The translations under genes and the position numbers were made by a program. Positions 1 through 6,018 of a DNA stretch of 36,165 nucleotides are shown here, piece after piece. Each line of letters begins with the position of its first letter. Position 1 is the stretch's first letter. The notes beneath the pieces were generated by a model, which saw only the letters and a program-made list of their open reading frames with translations, was not told where the DNA came from and searched no databases. The stretch comes from Dryocola clanedunensis subsp. sulfonylureivorans (GTDB taxonomy: Bacteria; Pseudomonadota; Gammaproteobacteria; Enterobacterales; Enterobacteriaceae): positions 1 through 36,165 of the forward strand of contig NZ_JAERMU010000028.1 of the NCBI RefSeq assembly GCF_016756775.1, in the 5' to 3' direction.

Positions 1-72
1 TAATGATGCAGGCTCCCCAGGAACCATACCCATCGAGATCCACAAAACAGTATAAACACCGCAATAAAGATA

Positions 73-171
73 TTGATTGTGATACGCAACCAGCCGCAAC
101 TGGTGGCGGTCTATCAGGAAGAATTTGAGCGGTTGTTGCAGGAAAGCACACCGAAAGTAGAAAATTATTGA
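73..171 (+). pseudogene. 3' remnant of a PLD-type nuclease gene
   Basis: About 33 codons end at a TGA followed by a strong terminator. The frame reads IRNQPQLVAVYQEEFERLL and ends in ENY. A hydrophobic strand, then RNQP, then a Y-x-x-E-F-E-R-L tail resembles the C-terminus of phospholipase D/Nuc-type endonucleases, but the catalytic HKD motif is not in the window. A second copy of the same tail and terminator lies at 2306-2416, so this 3' end is duplicated. The family assignment rests on a short tail and is tentative; the gene may simply be cut by the window edge. Confidence 0.4.
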
Positions 172-184
172 TATGCATCACGTC

Positions 185-223
185 AAAAGGGCCACAGGTG
201 AAACCTGTGGCCCCTTTTTTTTT
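185..223 (+). terminator. Rho-independent terminator
   Basis: The stem GGGCCACAGGT / ACCTGTGGCCC is preceded by an A run and followed by nine T. It terminates the nuclease-like remnant. A closely related terminator (GGGCCGCAGGT stem) sits at 2381-2416. Confidence 0.85.
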
Positions 224-258
224 GCTGCGTAAAGAGTATGAGCGGCCTGATGCTGCGG

Positions 259-705
259 CTAGTTTTGAATTTTTAAGTTGTCTAAACCGTCCTGCACAAT
301 GTTTCGCGTATGGTTATCATTCGTTGGCATGGTATTAATCTGCCCTCCTGACATTTGCGTTTCTACCCATGAATCTGCCCATACCTTGATGCCATCAGGT
401 TGTTGCCCTATCACGTAATGCAAAACAAATACCGGCGGTGTGCTGTAGCTGTTCCCAATGAGTAATTGCGTCATTATTGAGCCACTTCCTTCCAGCTGCT
501 TCTTACACGTCAGTTCGTTGCCATTCGTGGATGACATGCCCCCACCATTATTGCACCGGCTTAATAAGGTGTTACGCACAGCGTCAATTGTTGCCCCTGG
601 ATAGTTTCCCTCAGGTTTGCCGCTTAAGGTCTTTTTATGAAGAGGTTCTGGAGTTGCACATCCAGCTAGGATCAGTGCTGCGAGTATGACGATTACACTT
701 TTCAA
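259..705 (-). CDS. Small predicted lipoprotein
   Basis: The 148-residue product has a lipoprotein signal: lysine at position 2, a hydrophobic stretch VIVILAALIL and the lipobox LAGC with Cys16. The mature part is soluble, with two further cysteines (about residues 51 and 67) that could form a disulfide. The start is TTG at 705. The nearest upstream ATG is out of frame and meets a stop at once, and an AGGG lies at ribosome-binding distance. The product would be lipidated and held in the inner or outer membrane. No family is recognised and neighbouring genes give no functional hint. Confidence 0.7.
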   Translation of the reverse strand: MKSVIVILAALILAGCATPEPLHKKTLSGKPEGNYPGATIDAVRNTLLSRCNNGGGMSSTNGNELTCKKQLEGSGSIMTQLLIGNSYSTPPVFVLHYVIGQQPDGIKVWADSWVETQMSGGQINTMPTNDNHTRNIVQDGLDNLKIQN

Positions 706-825
706 ATCATGCCCTTAGTTTATTTAAAAATCATAAGACGATTCATTGGTATCGGCAGAAAATGGGGTTTGATTAGCCCAGGGTAAAAATCGAACAAAGG
801 GTCTTGCACAGAGAGGAACGACAGA

Positions 826-914
826 CATAAAAAAACCGACTGGTGAGGTCGGTTTTTTTATTTTCCGGTTCAGAGTTGGTGCTCTGGCCGGAGGAGGTAT
901 CTCAGAATCTAACG
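826..914 (-). ncRNA. AgrB-like antisense RNA to the dinQ-like leader
   Basis: A minus-strand promoter (TTGCCC, 17 bp, TATAAT; 920-948) should start a transcript near 913 that ends at the hairpin at 829-858, giving about 85 nt. The 5' half covers 878-913. The plus-strand sequence of that stretch recurs almost unchanged at 1094-1129 in the leader of the dinQ-like gene, so this RNA is complementary in trans to that leader over roughly 36 nt with few mismatches. E. coli dinQ is likewise controlled by AgrB, an RNA of about 84 nt encoded next to it and complementary to its 5' UTR. The assignment is by position, size, promoter, terminator and complementarity; transcription itself is inferred. Confidence 0.6.
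829..858. terminator. Bidirectional terminator of the antisense RNA
   Basis: The stem ACCGAC / GTCGGT with loop TGGTGA is flanked by seven A on the left and seven T on the right. It can end transcripts in both directions. The same stem with a longer loop is found at 8255-8298. Confidence 0.8.
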
Positions 915-919
915 ACATT

Positions 920-948
920 ATTATATGACATTGGACCAATATGGGCAA
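920..948 (-). promoter_or_regulatory. Promoter of the antisense RNA
   Basis: Read on the minus strand: -35 TTGCCC (943-948), a 17 bp spacer, and a perfect -10 TATAAT (920-925). This places the start at about 913, the first base of the dinQ-leader complementarity. The second copy near 8358 keeps the -10 but has GGGCGT at the -35 position. Confidence 0.65.
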
Positions 949-965
949 ATGTCATAGCAGCACGC

Positions 966-994
966 TCGTCATAACTAAATTCAGGAGGTATAAT
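966..994 (+). promoter_or_regulatory. Candidate promoter of the dinQ-like mRNA
   Basis: TCGTCA (966-971), a 17 bp spacer and TATAAT (989-994). A start near 1001 gives a leader of about 200 nt before the toxin start, comparable to the long inhibitory leader of E. coli dinQ. A clean LexA box (CTG-N10-CAG) was not found; CTG-N9-CAG occurs near 1067, one base too short. Confidence 0.35.
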
Positions 995-1093
995 CAATGG
1001 GTTAGGTGAGGTGCATATCTCCTGCCCTTAACCCGGGTTAAGCGGGCATGAACGATTTAAAAGTCCTGGCTGAATAACAGGTGGTGCTGTTTC

Positions 1094-1129
1094 AGTGCTC
1101 TGGCAGGAGGAGGTATCTCAGCATCTAAC
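1094..1129 (+). repeat. dinQ-leader segment matching the antisense RNA
   Basis: GTGCTCTGGC, then GGAGGAGGTATCTCAG and ATCTAAC are shared with 878-913, with isolated mismatches. The antisense RNA made from 826-914 would pair here. The segment contains GGAGGAGG, which could serve as a ribosome standby site as proposed for dinQ-type toxins. Confidence 0.55.
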
Positions 1130-1204
1130 AATGAAGAAGCCGCTATGACAGGCAGCGGATGAGCGAGTAGCGGTGTTCCTCTTCCAGTTCTACTGGAGAA
1201 ACGC

Positions 1205-1285
1205 ATGGGTGCTTTTATTGATAAAGCCATCATGGTTCTGAAGGCCGTTATTGTGCTTCTGGAACTGATCCGCCTCTTCTTCTGA
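1205..1285 (+). CDS. DinQ-like type I toxin, 26 aa membrane peptide
   Basis: A 26-codon reading frame starts with ATG after a GGAG at 1195-1198. The peptide begins MGAFIDKAI and ends LLELIRLFF. E. coli DinQ (27 aa, as I recall it) begins MIDKAI and contains ALLELIRFL, so the IDKAI and LLELIR blocks match in order and spacing. DinQ is a single-pass inner-membrane peptide that depolarizes the membrane when over-expressed. Upstream lies a leader of about 200 nt with a segment complementary to the antisense RNA at 826-914, and downstream a GC-rich hairpin at 1305-1334. This is the arrangement of a type I toxin-antitoxin system. Toxicity is inferred from the family. Confidence 0.65.
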   Translation: MGAFIDKAIMVLKAVIVLLELIRLFF

Positions 1286-1304
1286 AGCTGACGGAAACGT
1301 AAGT

Positions 1305-1337
1305 AAGGCCGTGGGGTTAACCGCCCGCGGCCTTTAA
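1305..1337 (+). terminator. Hairpin after the dinQ-like gene
   Basis: AAGGCCG pairs with CGGCCTT; the T tract is short (TTTAAC). It is a likely but weak terminator. The sequence from CGGCCTTTAAC onward is shared with 8389 onward. Confidence 0.45.
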
Positions 1338-1371
1338 CATTTCAGCCTGTCGTTCACTTCCCTGCCCGAAC

Positions 1372-1453
1372 TTAACGTACAAACTGCCAAAACGCCTGCG
1401 GGGATGCGATCATAAAGTCTGCCGGTAATCAGCGCAGCTGAACTCGTAGTTCT
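1372..1453 (-). pseudogene. Truncated hha-family gene
   Basis: The segment matches the 3' part of the intact hha-like gene at 8432-8635. It includes the stop codon and the codons for GRLYDRIPAGV. A 47 bp deletion between two TCAGC direct repeats removes the AADHRLAEL block and shifts the frame. The 5' end is lost where the Tn3-type inverted repeat begins at 1458. It cannot make Hha. Confidence 0.75.
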
Positions 1454-1457
1454 TATT

Positions 1458-1494
1458 CGGGTCCGCCTGGGAAACGGAAATATCCTACGCTAAG
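1458..1494. repeat. Left Tn3-type terminal inverted repeat
   Basis: Begins CGGGTCCGCC and ends TACGCTAAG. It directly abuts the truncated hha sequence. Confidence 0.65.
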
Positions 1495-1602
1495 GCCATT
1501 TCTTAACCAGCATGACAGGCAGCTTTGTGCCAGAAGCGGACGTTGACGGAGCAGACCAAAGTACAACAAACAATGGTTACCGAAGCCATTGTTTGTTCAG
1601 AA

Positions 1603-2187
1603 TTACTTCATACTCATGCATTTTTCCCTGAACATTTGGCCCATCAGCGATCCTGCACTCCGAAGTTCGTTCATCTCATTATTGAAATTAAAGCCGCCTT
1701 CCGACGGCGATGCCCGGCGTTCGACAGGAACCTTACTGGTACGCATCCCCGTAACCACAATATGCTGCAGCGTTACTTTTTCCATTACCTGTGCTTCATC
1801 AGGCAGAAGATAAGGGAGCAAACCAAACACTTTATGTTCCAGATCTCTCTGTTCTTCTTCTATTTTTTCATCAGAAACCCGCTTTGCAGGCATTTCCCCG
1901 CCATAAATTAGATCAGATAGAGTCACTCTGTTGGGGTACCCCCTGTCAGCACGGAAAACAATCTCAGCTGCCAGAGAAGCACTTTGCTCAAGCTTCATAC
2001 AGTGCAACTCAGTCGCACGCCGTCTGGCATCAGCAAGCCGATTGTCCTCAGTTTCCTGCTTTTTTACGTCAAGCATGAAGAATGCAGACAAAACGTTACC
2101 TAGCCCAGTAGCTATAGTTATCAATAAGGTAAATATTACTCCCTGAAGAAGCTTTTTCTTCGAAAATTCCTCAGTCATATTATGCAT
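1603..2187 (-). CDS. Membrane-anchored protein of unknown function
   Basis: The 194-residue product has one hydrophobic segment (about residues 14-38, LLQGVIFTLLITIATGLG) and a highly charged remainder, mostly helical (about 40-75, rich in K, E, D and R). This predicts a protein anchored by its N-terminus with a cytoplasmic or periplasmic coil domain. It is the only gene inside the Tn3-type inverted repeats and occupies nearly all the internal space, as a passenger would. No family is recognised. Two methionines at 1 and 4 leave the start uncertain by three codons. Confidence 0.6.
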   Translation of the reverse strand: MHNMTEEFSKKKLLQGVIFTLLITIATGLGNVLSAFFMLDVKKQETEDNRLADARRRATELHCMKLEQSASLAAEIVFRADRGYPNRVTLSDLIYGGEMPAKRVSDEKIEEEQRDLEHKVFGLLPYLLPDEAQVMEKVTLQHIVVTGMRTSKVPVERRASPSEGGFNFNNEMNELRSAGSLMGQMFREKCMSMK

Positions 2188-2267
2188 TCCTTTATCTGAT
2201 TTGATTTATCAACTAAACCGCCCGCTTTTCGCTCAAAGCTGCCTGTCATGCCTGCTTAAAAAACAGG

Positions 2268-2305
2268 CTTAGCGTAGGATATTTTCCGTTTTCCAAGCGG
2301 ACCCC
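2268..2305. repeat. Right Tn3-type terminal inverted repeat
   Basis: A full-length 38 bp repeat (complement strand begins GGGGTCCGC and ends GCTAAG). It joins the second nuclease remnant directly, at the same TATCAGG point seen in the copy at 108-114. Confidence 0.7.
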
Positions 2306-2365
2306 TATCAGGCAGAGTTTGAGCGGTTGTGGCAGGAAAGCACACAGAAAGCAGCAAATTACTGA
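2306..2365 (+). pseudogene. Second 3' remnant of the PLD-type nuclease gene
   Basis: Twenty codons read YQAEFERLWQESTQKAANY and stop. They align with YQEEFERLLQESTPKVENY at 112-171. The remnant begins exactly at the outer edge of the right Tn3-type repeat, so the element cut this gene or was left beside the cut. Confidence 0.5.
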
Positions 2366-2380
2366 TATTTATTACATTAA

Positions 2381-2416
2381 AAGGGCCGCAGGTATCACCT
2401 GCGGCCCTTTTTTTTG
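2381..2416 (+). terminator. Rho-independent terminator
   Basis: The stem GGGCCGCAGGT / ACCTGCGGCCC is followed by eight T. It belongs to the nuclease remnant and probably also ends the convergent relE transcript, since an A run precedes the stem. Confidence 0.85.
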
Positions 2417-2419
2417 GTT

Positions 2420-2722
2420 TTATTTCCCTGCTTTTTGCCGAGTTTTTTCAGCCTGTATGTATGCCGCATCGCGCTCCCGTTTTCCAACGCCGACAACCAG
2501 GATCAGAATTTCACCATCATCAACTTCGTACACAAGGCGAAACCCTGCTGAACGTAGCTTAATTTTGTAGCACCCAGCCAGTTTGCCACGTAATGCGTTA
2601 GCTTCCACCCGGGGTGCATCTCGTAGAGCATCCAGCTTATCCAGAAACTGACCACGAATGGATGCGTCCAGTTTTTTGAATGTTTTCAGTGCTATCGGCG
2701 ACCAGATAACACCATATTTCAT
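2420..2722 (-). CDS. relE: RelE/ParE-family toxin
   Basis: The 100-residue product has the RelE/ParE fold signature. An N-terminal strand and helix (YGVIWSPIALKTFKKLD) is followed by RGQFLDKLDALRDAP, the central strand pattern GKLAGCYKIKLRSAGFRLVYEV and the strand ILILVVGVGKRERDAAY. Arginines in KLRSAGFRLVY and GKRER are in the positions RelE enzymes use for ribosome-dependent mRNA cleavage. The start overlaps the stop of the upstream antitoxin by four bases (2719-2722), so the two are translationally coupled. It is a complete type II toxin; the exact mechanism (RelE mRNase or ParE gyrase poison) cannot be told from the sequence alone, though the charged C-terminus favours RelE. Confidence 0.85.
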   Translation of the reverse strand: MKYGVIWSPIALKTFKKLDASIRGQFLDKLDALRDAPRVEANALRGKLAGCYKIKLRSAGFRLVYEVDDGEILILVVGVGKRERDAAYIQAEKTRQKAGK

Positions 2723-2976
2723 CTCAGACTATCCAGATCAACGCTAACGTATTGTTCACGCGGAGTACGGCGGCTTTCCTCAACCATAGCGATCAGACCT
2801 GCATCCTCTTCTTCACTTAATGTCACCGTCTGAAACGGTGAGCGGCGGTTCTTTGCCACGTACTCGACAGCCGCACGCAGTACGTCAGACAACGACACAC
2901 CGGACCCTTCCAGTGCAGCAACGGCGGCGGCTTTTGCTTCAGCGCTGACACGCGCGTTTACTGTAGTATTCTGCAT
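2719..2976 (-). CDS. relB: RelB/DinJ-family antitoxin
   Basis: The 85-residue product begins MQNTTVNARVSAEAKAAA and continues to SGVSLSDVLRAAVEYVA. This is the ribbon-helix-helix DNA-binding domain of RelB/DinJ antitoxins: a beta strand with T-V-N-A-R-V, then two helices. The acidic C-terminal part (EEEDAGLIAMVEES) is the toxin-binding tail. It is the first gene of the operon and overlaps relE by four bases. The region just upstream (2995-3020) holds the AT-rich, partly palindromic segment GTATATACATGATATC, a plausible operator for autorepression. Confidence 0.85.
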   Translation of the reverse strand: MQNTTVNARVSAEAKAAAVAALEGSGVSLSDVLRAAVEYVAKNRRSPFQTVTLSEEEDAGLIAMVEESRRTPREQYVSVDLDSLR

Positions 2977-2997
2977 GATATCACCCCACGTAATACG

Positions 2998-3020
2998 TTT
3001 GTATATACATGATATCCATT
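2998..3020 (-). promoter_or_regulatory. Likely relBE promoter/operator
   Basis: The AT-rich GTATATAC and GATATC palindromes lie 20-45 bp upstream of the antitoxin start. This is the usual position of a RelB-RelE operator. The assignment is from position only. Confidence 0.35.
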
Positions 3021-3061
3021 AATCTATTATCAGGCAAGAGAAAGCCAAAAAATCAGCAAAG

Positions 3062-3245
3062 CCAGGCCTGAATAGACTCGTCATCAAGCTAGAAAGTGAC
3101 GGAGCCGCGGTTAATGAGGGCTTTGTTGTAGTTGCGCCAGTTGGTGACTTTAAACTTCTGCTTTGCCATAGGATGACCAGTGTTGCCGGATGATGTGTGA
3201 TCTGATCATTTAACTCAGCAAAAGTTCGATTTATTCAACAAAGCC
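3062..3245 (-). mobile_element. IS903 (IS5 family) end remnant
   Basis: The 18 bp terminal repeat (complement GGCTTTGTTGAATAAATC) is at 3228-3245. Next to it the minus strand encodes MAKQKFKVTNWRNYNKALIN and then RGSVTF before an in-frame TAG. This is the N-terminus of the IS903 transposase. The rest of the element is gone. It forms the left border of the microcin cluster. Confidence 0.85.
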
Positions 3246-3381
3246 AATTTAAATTATCCATGGTTTTATATTTCGATAAAATCGAATTTTAAAATTTAAA
3301 CTCATTATTGGGTGATGTGAGCAAACAATGCAAATATACATTTTGTTACATATATTTACTTTAACCTCAAGAACTGTAAGC

Positions 3382-3429
3382 GTAATACTGGAATCGCACT
3401 TATTGCACAATTCAATGTAGAGGGATTTT
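3382..3429 (+). promoter_or_regulatory. Microcin leader and ribosome-binding site
   Basis: A possible -10 TAATAC at about 3391 (with TTAACC 16 bp upstream) is only a weak promoter match. The ribosome-binding site AGAGGG is clear at about 3419-3424, six to ten bases before the precursor ATG. The region 3246-3430 is very AT-rich, a usual target of H-NS/Hha silencing. Confidence 0.3.
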
Positions 3430-3756
3430 ATGAATAACATTAAAGAACTAAGTCTTGAAGAAATTGCATTGGTCAGTGGCGGGAATGCAAATGGTAATTT
3501 TGAGAGAAATACTAATTTCTCCGGGTCGAAAGGCAGCGCTCCTGCTACATCGGCTAACAATGCAGGCATAGGCGTTATTCTTGGTACCGTAGGTGCTGTT
3601 GTCGCAGGAGCTAATCCTGTTGGTGTCGTTGTTGCAGGGGTAATTGGTGGAATTACAGCTGCATTGCCGTCCACAACCGGGTCTTCTTCAAATAATAGTG
3701 GTGGGAACTGGAATGACACTAACCCAGGTGGGGCGATCGGTGAATGCCGCTGGTAA
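3430..3756 (+). CDS. Class II microcin precursor
   Basis: The 108-residue product has a double-glycine leader, MNNIKELSLEEIALVSGG, to be cut after Gly18 by the C39 peptidase encoded at 6018. The leader and the next residues (NANGNFE) resemble those I recall for microcins PDI and S. The 90-residue mature part then diverges. It has a Ser/Asn-rich stretch, a hydrophobic Gly/Val/Ala core at about 46-78 (IGVILGTVGAVVAGANPVG) with GxxxG-type spacing, a Ser/Asn/Gly-rich linker, and the end GECRW. There is only one cysteine, so no internal disulfide can form. The bacteriocin should kill related Enterobacteriaceae at the inner membrane after uptake through an outer-membrane receptor. The start follows a good ribosome-binding site. 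Class assignment is strong; receptor and target are unknown. Confidence 0.85.
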   Translation: MNNIKELSLEEIALVSGGNANGNFERNTNFSGSKGSAPATSANNAGIGVILGTVGAVVAGANPVGVVVAGVIGGITAALPSTTGSSSNNSGGNWNDTNPGGAIGECRW

Positions 3757-3809
3757 TTTAACTGTTCATCTCTAACAAAAGTGCGTAAGTATCCAAAGGG
3801 CCTATTCAA

Positions 3810-4025
3810 ATGAATGAGTTGAGAAACAAACGTTTTGTAGCTTTTATAGTTTCAATGGTGATTACGCGCTTTATTATTAACCCATCCTCATTAGTTATAC
3901 TATCAGAAGGGCGGCATATACCTGATGCTTTTATTGCAGTGTTTTGTTTTATTGGAATTTATTGCTCGGTAATGAAAGTGCTCACTTTTCTTTACCCAGT
4001 GAACCGCCACCGTTCTAAACCATGA
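3810..4025 (+). CDS. Probable microcin immunity protein
   Basis: The 71-residue product has a short basic N-terminus and two hydrophobic segments (about 11-30, VAFIVSMVITRFIINP, and 40-60, FIAVFCFIGIYCSVMKVL), then a basic tail. This is a small inner-membrane protein. It starts 53 bp after the precursor stop, on the same strand. That is the place and size of immunity proteins in class IIa microcin clusters, typically about 50-100 residues with two or three membrane spans. There is no sequence motif beyond topology. Immunity could instead reside in the next gene, or in both. Confidence 0.55.
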   Translation: MNELRNKRFVAFIVSMVITRFIINPSSLVILSEGRHIPDAFIAVFCFIGIYCSVMKVLTFLYPVNRHRSKP

Positions 4026-4124
4026 TGCTCTTTGATTCAATGCAGTGTTGTATGTGTAAGGGGCAGCGCCTGTTAACCTGGCTCCTGTTTCAAGTGTGCT
4101 TAAGTAATAAAGGCAACACATAAA

Positions 4125-4760
4125 ATGCGTTTTATTAACATCAATCTTTATGCCAAAGCAGAAAAAAAACACTGCTTATTTCTGTGCATATTTATCTTGT
4201 ATGTAATCATTATTTTTACACCAAAGATTTCCATACCGGTCATTGGTGTTGTAAAATCACTGCAACTAACATTTCTCATTGAATTTATTTTCAGCGTTGT
4301 TGTCTTTGTTTGTTTTTTTGCCAAAGATGAATCGATTTCGATCGTGAAAATAAAAACGACTTCTGTCGCACTTGGTATATTGCTACTCATTCAGTTCGCG
4401 GCTTATTCCATACGCGCCCATGAAGCAGGTTTAATGACTATCACCAGGAATAATATTTTAACTACTTTAATGCTGGTACTGATCGTCCCATTTTATGAAG
4501 AGGTGTTTTACAGAGGATGTCTGCTGGGTTTTCTCAAACCTTTAGCCTCGGATATTGTTTTCCCCATAATGGCAACGTCTGTACTCTTTAGTTTAATGCA
4601 CATGCAGTATAATTCACTGACAGACCATTTCATTCTGTTTTTTATATCTGTAATTCTATGTCTGGTTAGAATGATGACAAAAAGCTTACTTCTGCCTTAC
4701 ACCCTGCATATGTTAATGAATTTGTTTTCTTTTTCGATAAGTATTCAGAGTATCTATTAG
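4125..4760 (+). CDS. CPBP (CAAX-like) intramembrane protease-family protein
   Basis: The 211-residue polytopic membrane protein has the three CPBP motifs in order. These are EEVFYRG (Glu125-Glu126 and Arg130), the FSLMH block with His159, and the HMLMN motif near the C-terminus. These residues are the proposed metal-binding and catalytic set of Abi/CAAX-type proteases, and none is missing. CPBP proteins serve as immunity proteins in several bacteriocin loci, and from memory the microcin S cluster has one. The gene sits between the microcin and its exporter and ends four bases before the exporter adaptor begins. Its roles may be self-immunity or maturation, and the intact active site makes proteolysis possible. 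Its low GC content matches the precursor, not the exporter. Confidence 0.8.
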   Translation: MRFININLYAKAEKKHCLFLCIFILYVIIIFTPKISIPVIGVVKSLQLTFLIEFIFSVVVFVCFFAKDESISIVKIKTTSVALGILLLIQFAAYSIRAHEAGLMTITRNNILTTLMLVLIVPFYEEVFYRGCLLGFLKPLASDIVFPIMATSVLFSLMHMQYNSLTDHFILFFISVILCLVRMMTKSLLLPYTLHMLMNLFSFSISIQSIY

Positions 4761-4764
4761 CGCA

Positions 4765-6018
4765 ATGAGCCTATTCAGAAAGGAATCCTTAGACCATCAA
4801 AATGACACCGGCTACGGTGATATTATTATTCCGGCATCCTTTGGTCTTTTCGTCAGCGCCGTGGCTACGATTGTATTGCTTCTTCTTATTTTTACCTTCC
4901 TCTATTTTGGGCAGTACACCCGCAAAGCGCACCTGTCCGGCATCGTTATGCCCTCCACCGGGCTGATTAAAATCACCCCCGAATACACCGGGTACGTTAC
5001 AGAATTGACGGTTTCCGAAGGGCAGCACGTCACGGCGGACACACCTCTCTACCATATCAGTGCAGAACGCTACGACGGACAGGGCGCCGGTACGATGGCC
5101 GCCATGAGCCTGTCACTCAATACGCAATATTCAATGCTGACCTCACAGCAGGCTCTTGAGCAGCGTGATAATAACCAGCAGCAGCAGGCCGCCCGCCAGC
5201 GTATTTCCTCCCTGCAGCCGCAGATAAAAAGCGCGGAAGACCGTCTGGCCCAGGCAGAACATCAGGTGAGGCTGTCCGTGTCCGTCATGGGCCGCTACCG
5301 GAAGCTGCTTACCACCCACTACGTCTCCGATATTGAATATCAGCAAAAGCAAATCGAAGTCTCCGCAGCTCAGGAGAACGTTGAGAATCAGCGCCAGCAG
5401 CTTCTCCAGATACGCTCCAGTCTGGATACGGCCGAGGACGAACTGAAGCACCTCATCACGCAGGGACAAAGCCGAATGGCAGAGATCGACAGGCAGCTCC
5501 AGGGGATCAGACAGCAGCAGGTTGAGCTGGCGGGACAGCGTAATTTCACCCTGACTTCACCGGTATCCGGTACCGTGGCCGCCGTGCTTGTCAGACAGGG
5601 GCAGTCTGTCAGAGCCGCAGAGCCGGTTATGACGCTGGTACCCGATAATGCCCACCTGCAGGTGGAGCTCTTTGCAACCAGCCAGAACGCGGGATTTATC
5701 CAGCGGGGCCAGCGGGTTGCTCTCCGCTTTGCCGCATTCCCCTATCAGAAGTTTGGCGTTCAGTACGGCATTATCCGCGAAATCAGCCGTACAACGCTGA
5801 GTTCATCCGATTTACTTTCCGTCTCTCCCGTCACCTGGAAAGAAAATGAAGGCCACTATCGCGTGATTGTGTCACCTGAAAATACCTTCATCCTGGCCTA
5901 TGGCCGAAAGGAGCCTTTGCGCCCCGGAATGACGCTTGAGGGGGATGTCAGTCTCGATACCCGACATCTGTGGGAATGGCTGTCGGAGCCACTCTGGAGC
6001 CTTAAAGGAAAACTGTAA
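4765..6018 (+). CDS. Microcin export adaptor, HlyD/CvaA family
   Basis: The 417-residue membrane-fusion protein (CvaA is about 413) has a cytoplasmic N-terminus, one membrane span (about 22-48, FGLFVSAVATIVLLLLIFTF), a split lipoyl/beta-barrel domain (GIVMPSTGLIKITPEYTGYV and later LTSPVSGTVAAVLVRQGQSV), and a long Gln-rich coiled coil between them (about 120-250). It should link the inner-membrane ABC exporter to chromosomal TolC. It begins four bases after the CPBP gene and its stop overlaps the exporter ATG (TAATG), so the two are coupled. GC content rises sharply at this gene compared with the precursor and immunity genes. Full length and undamaged. Confidence 0.9.
   Translation: MSLFRKESLDHQNDTGYGDIIIPASFGLFVSAVATIVLLLLIFTFLYFGQYTRKAHLSGIVMPSTGLIKITPEYTGYVTELTVSEGQHVTADTPLYHISAERYDGQGAGTMAAMSLSLNTQYSMLTSQQALEQRDNNQQQQAARQRISSLQPQIKSAEDRLAQAEHQVRLSVSVMGRYRKLLTTHYVSDIEYQQKQIEVSAAQENVENQRQQLLQIRSSLDTAEDELKHLITQGQSRMAEIDRQLQGIRQQQVELAGQRNFTLTSPVSGTVAAVLVRQGQSVRAAEPVMTLVPDNAHLQVELFATSQNAGFIQRGQRVALRFAAFPYQKFGVQYGIIREISRTTLSSSDLLSVSPVTWKENEGHYRVIVSPENTFILAYGRKEPLRPGMTLEGDVSLDTRHLWEWLSEPLWSLKGKL

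Larger units (their letters stand above)
1458..2305. mobile_element. 848 bp element bounded by Tn3-family terminal repeats
   Basis: The right end (2268-2305, complement) is a 38 bp sequence that starts GGGGTCCGC, contains GAAAACGGAAAATA and ends ACGCTAAG. This is the length and layout of Tn3/Tn21-type terminal repeats. The left end (1458-1494) is a 37 bp version with the first G changed to C and one A missing. Similarity continues inward for about 45 bp more (CATGACAGGCAGCTTTG on both sides), giving imperfect repeats of about 85 bp. No transposase or resolvase lies inside, only one gene. The flanking 5-mers differ (TTATT and TATCA), so no target duplication remains. It may be a non-autonomous element mobilised in trans, or the residue of a larger transposon. 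Confidence 0.65.

Noticed and set aside
724..948. Open frame of 74 codons on the minus strand
   Set aside because: It runs through the antisense-RNA promoter, the pairing segment and the terminator. Its apparent conservation with 8159-8359 follows from the RNA gene duplication.
1060..1085. LexA box for the dinQ-like gene
   Set aside because: CTG and CAG are nine bases apart rather than ten, and the site does not overlap the best promoter match.
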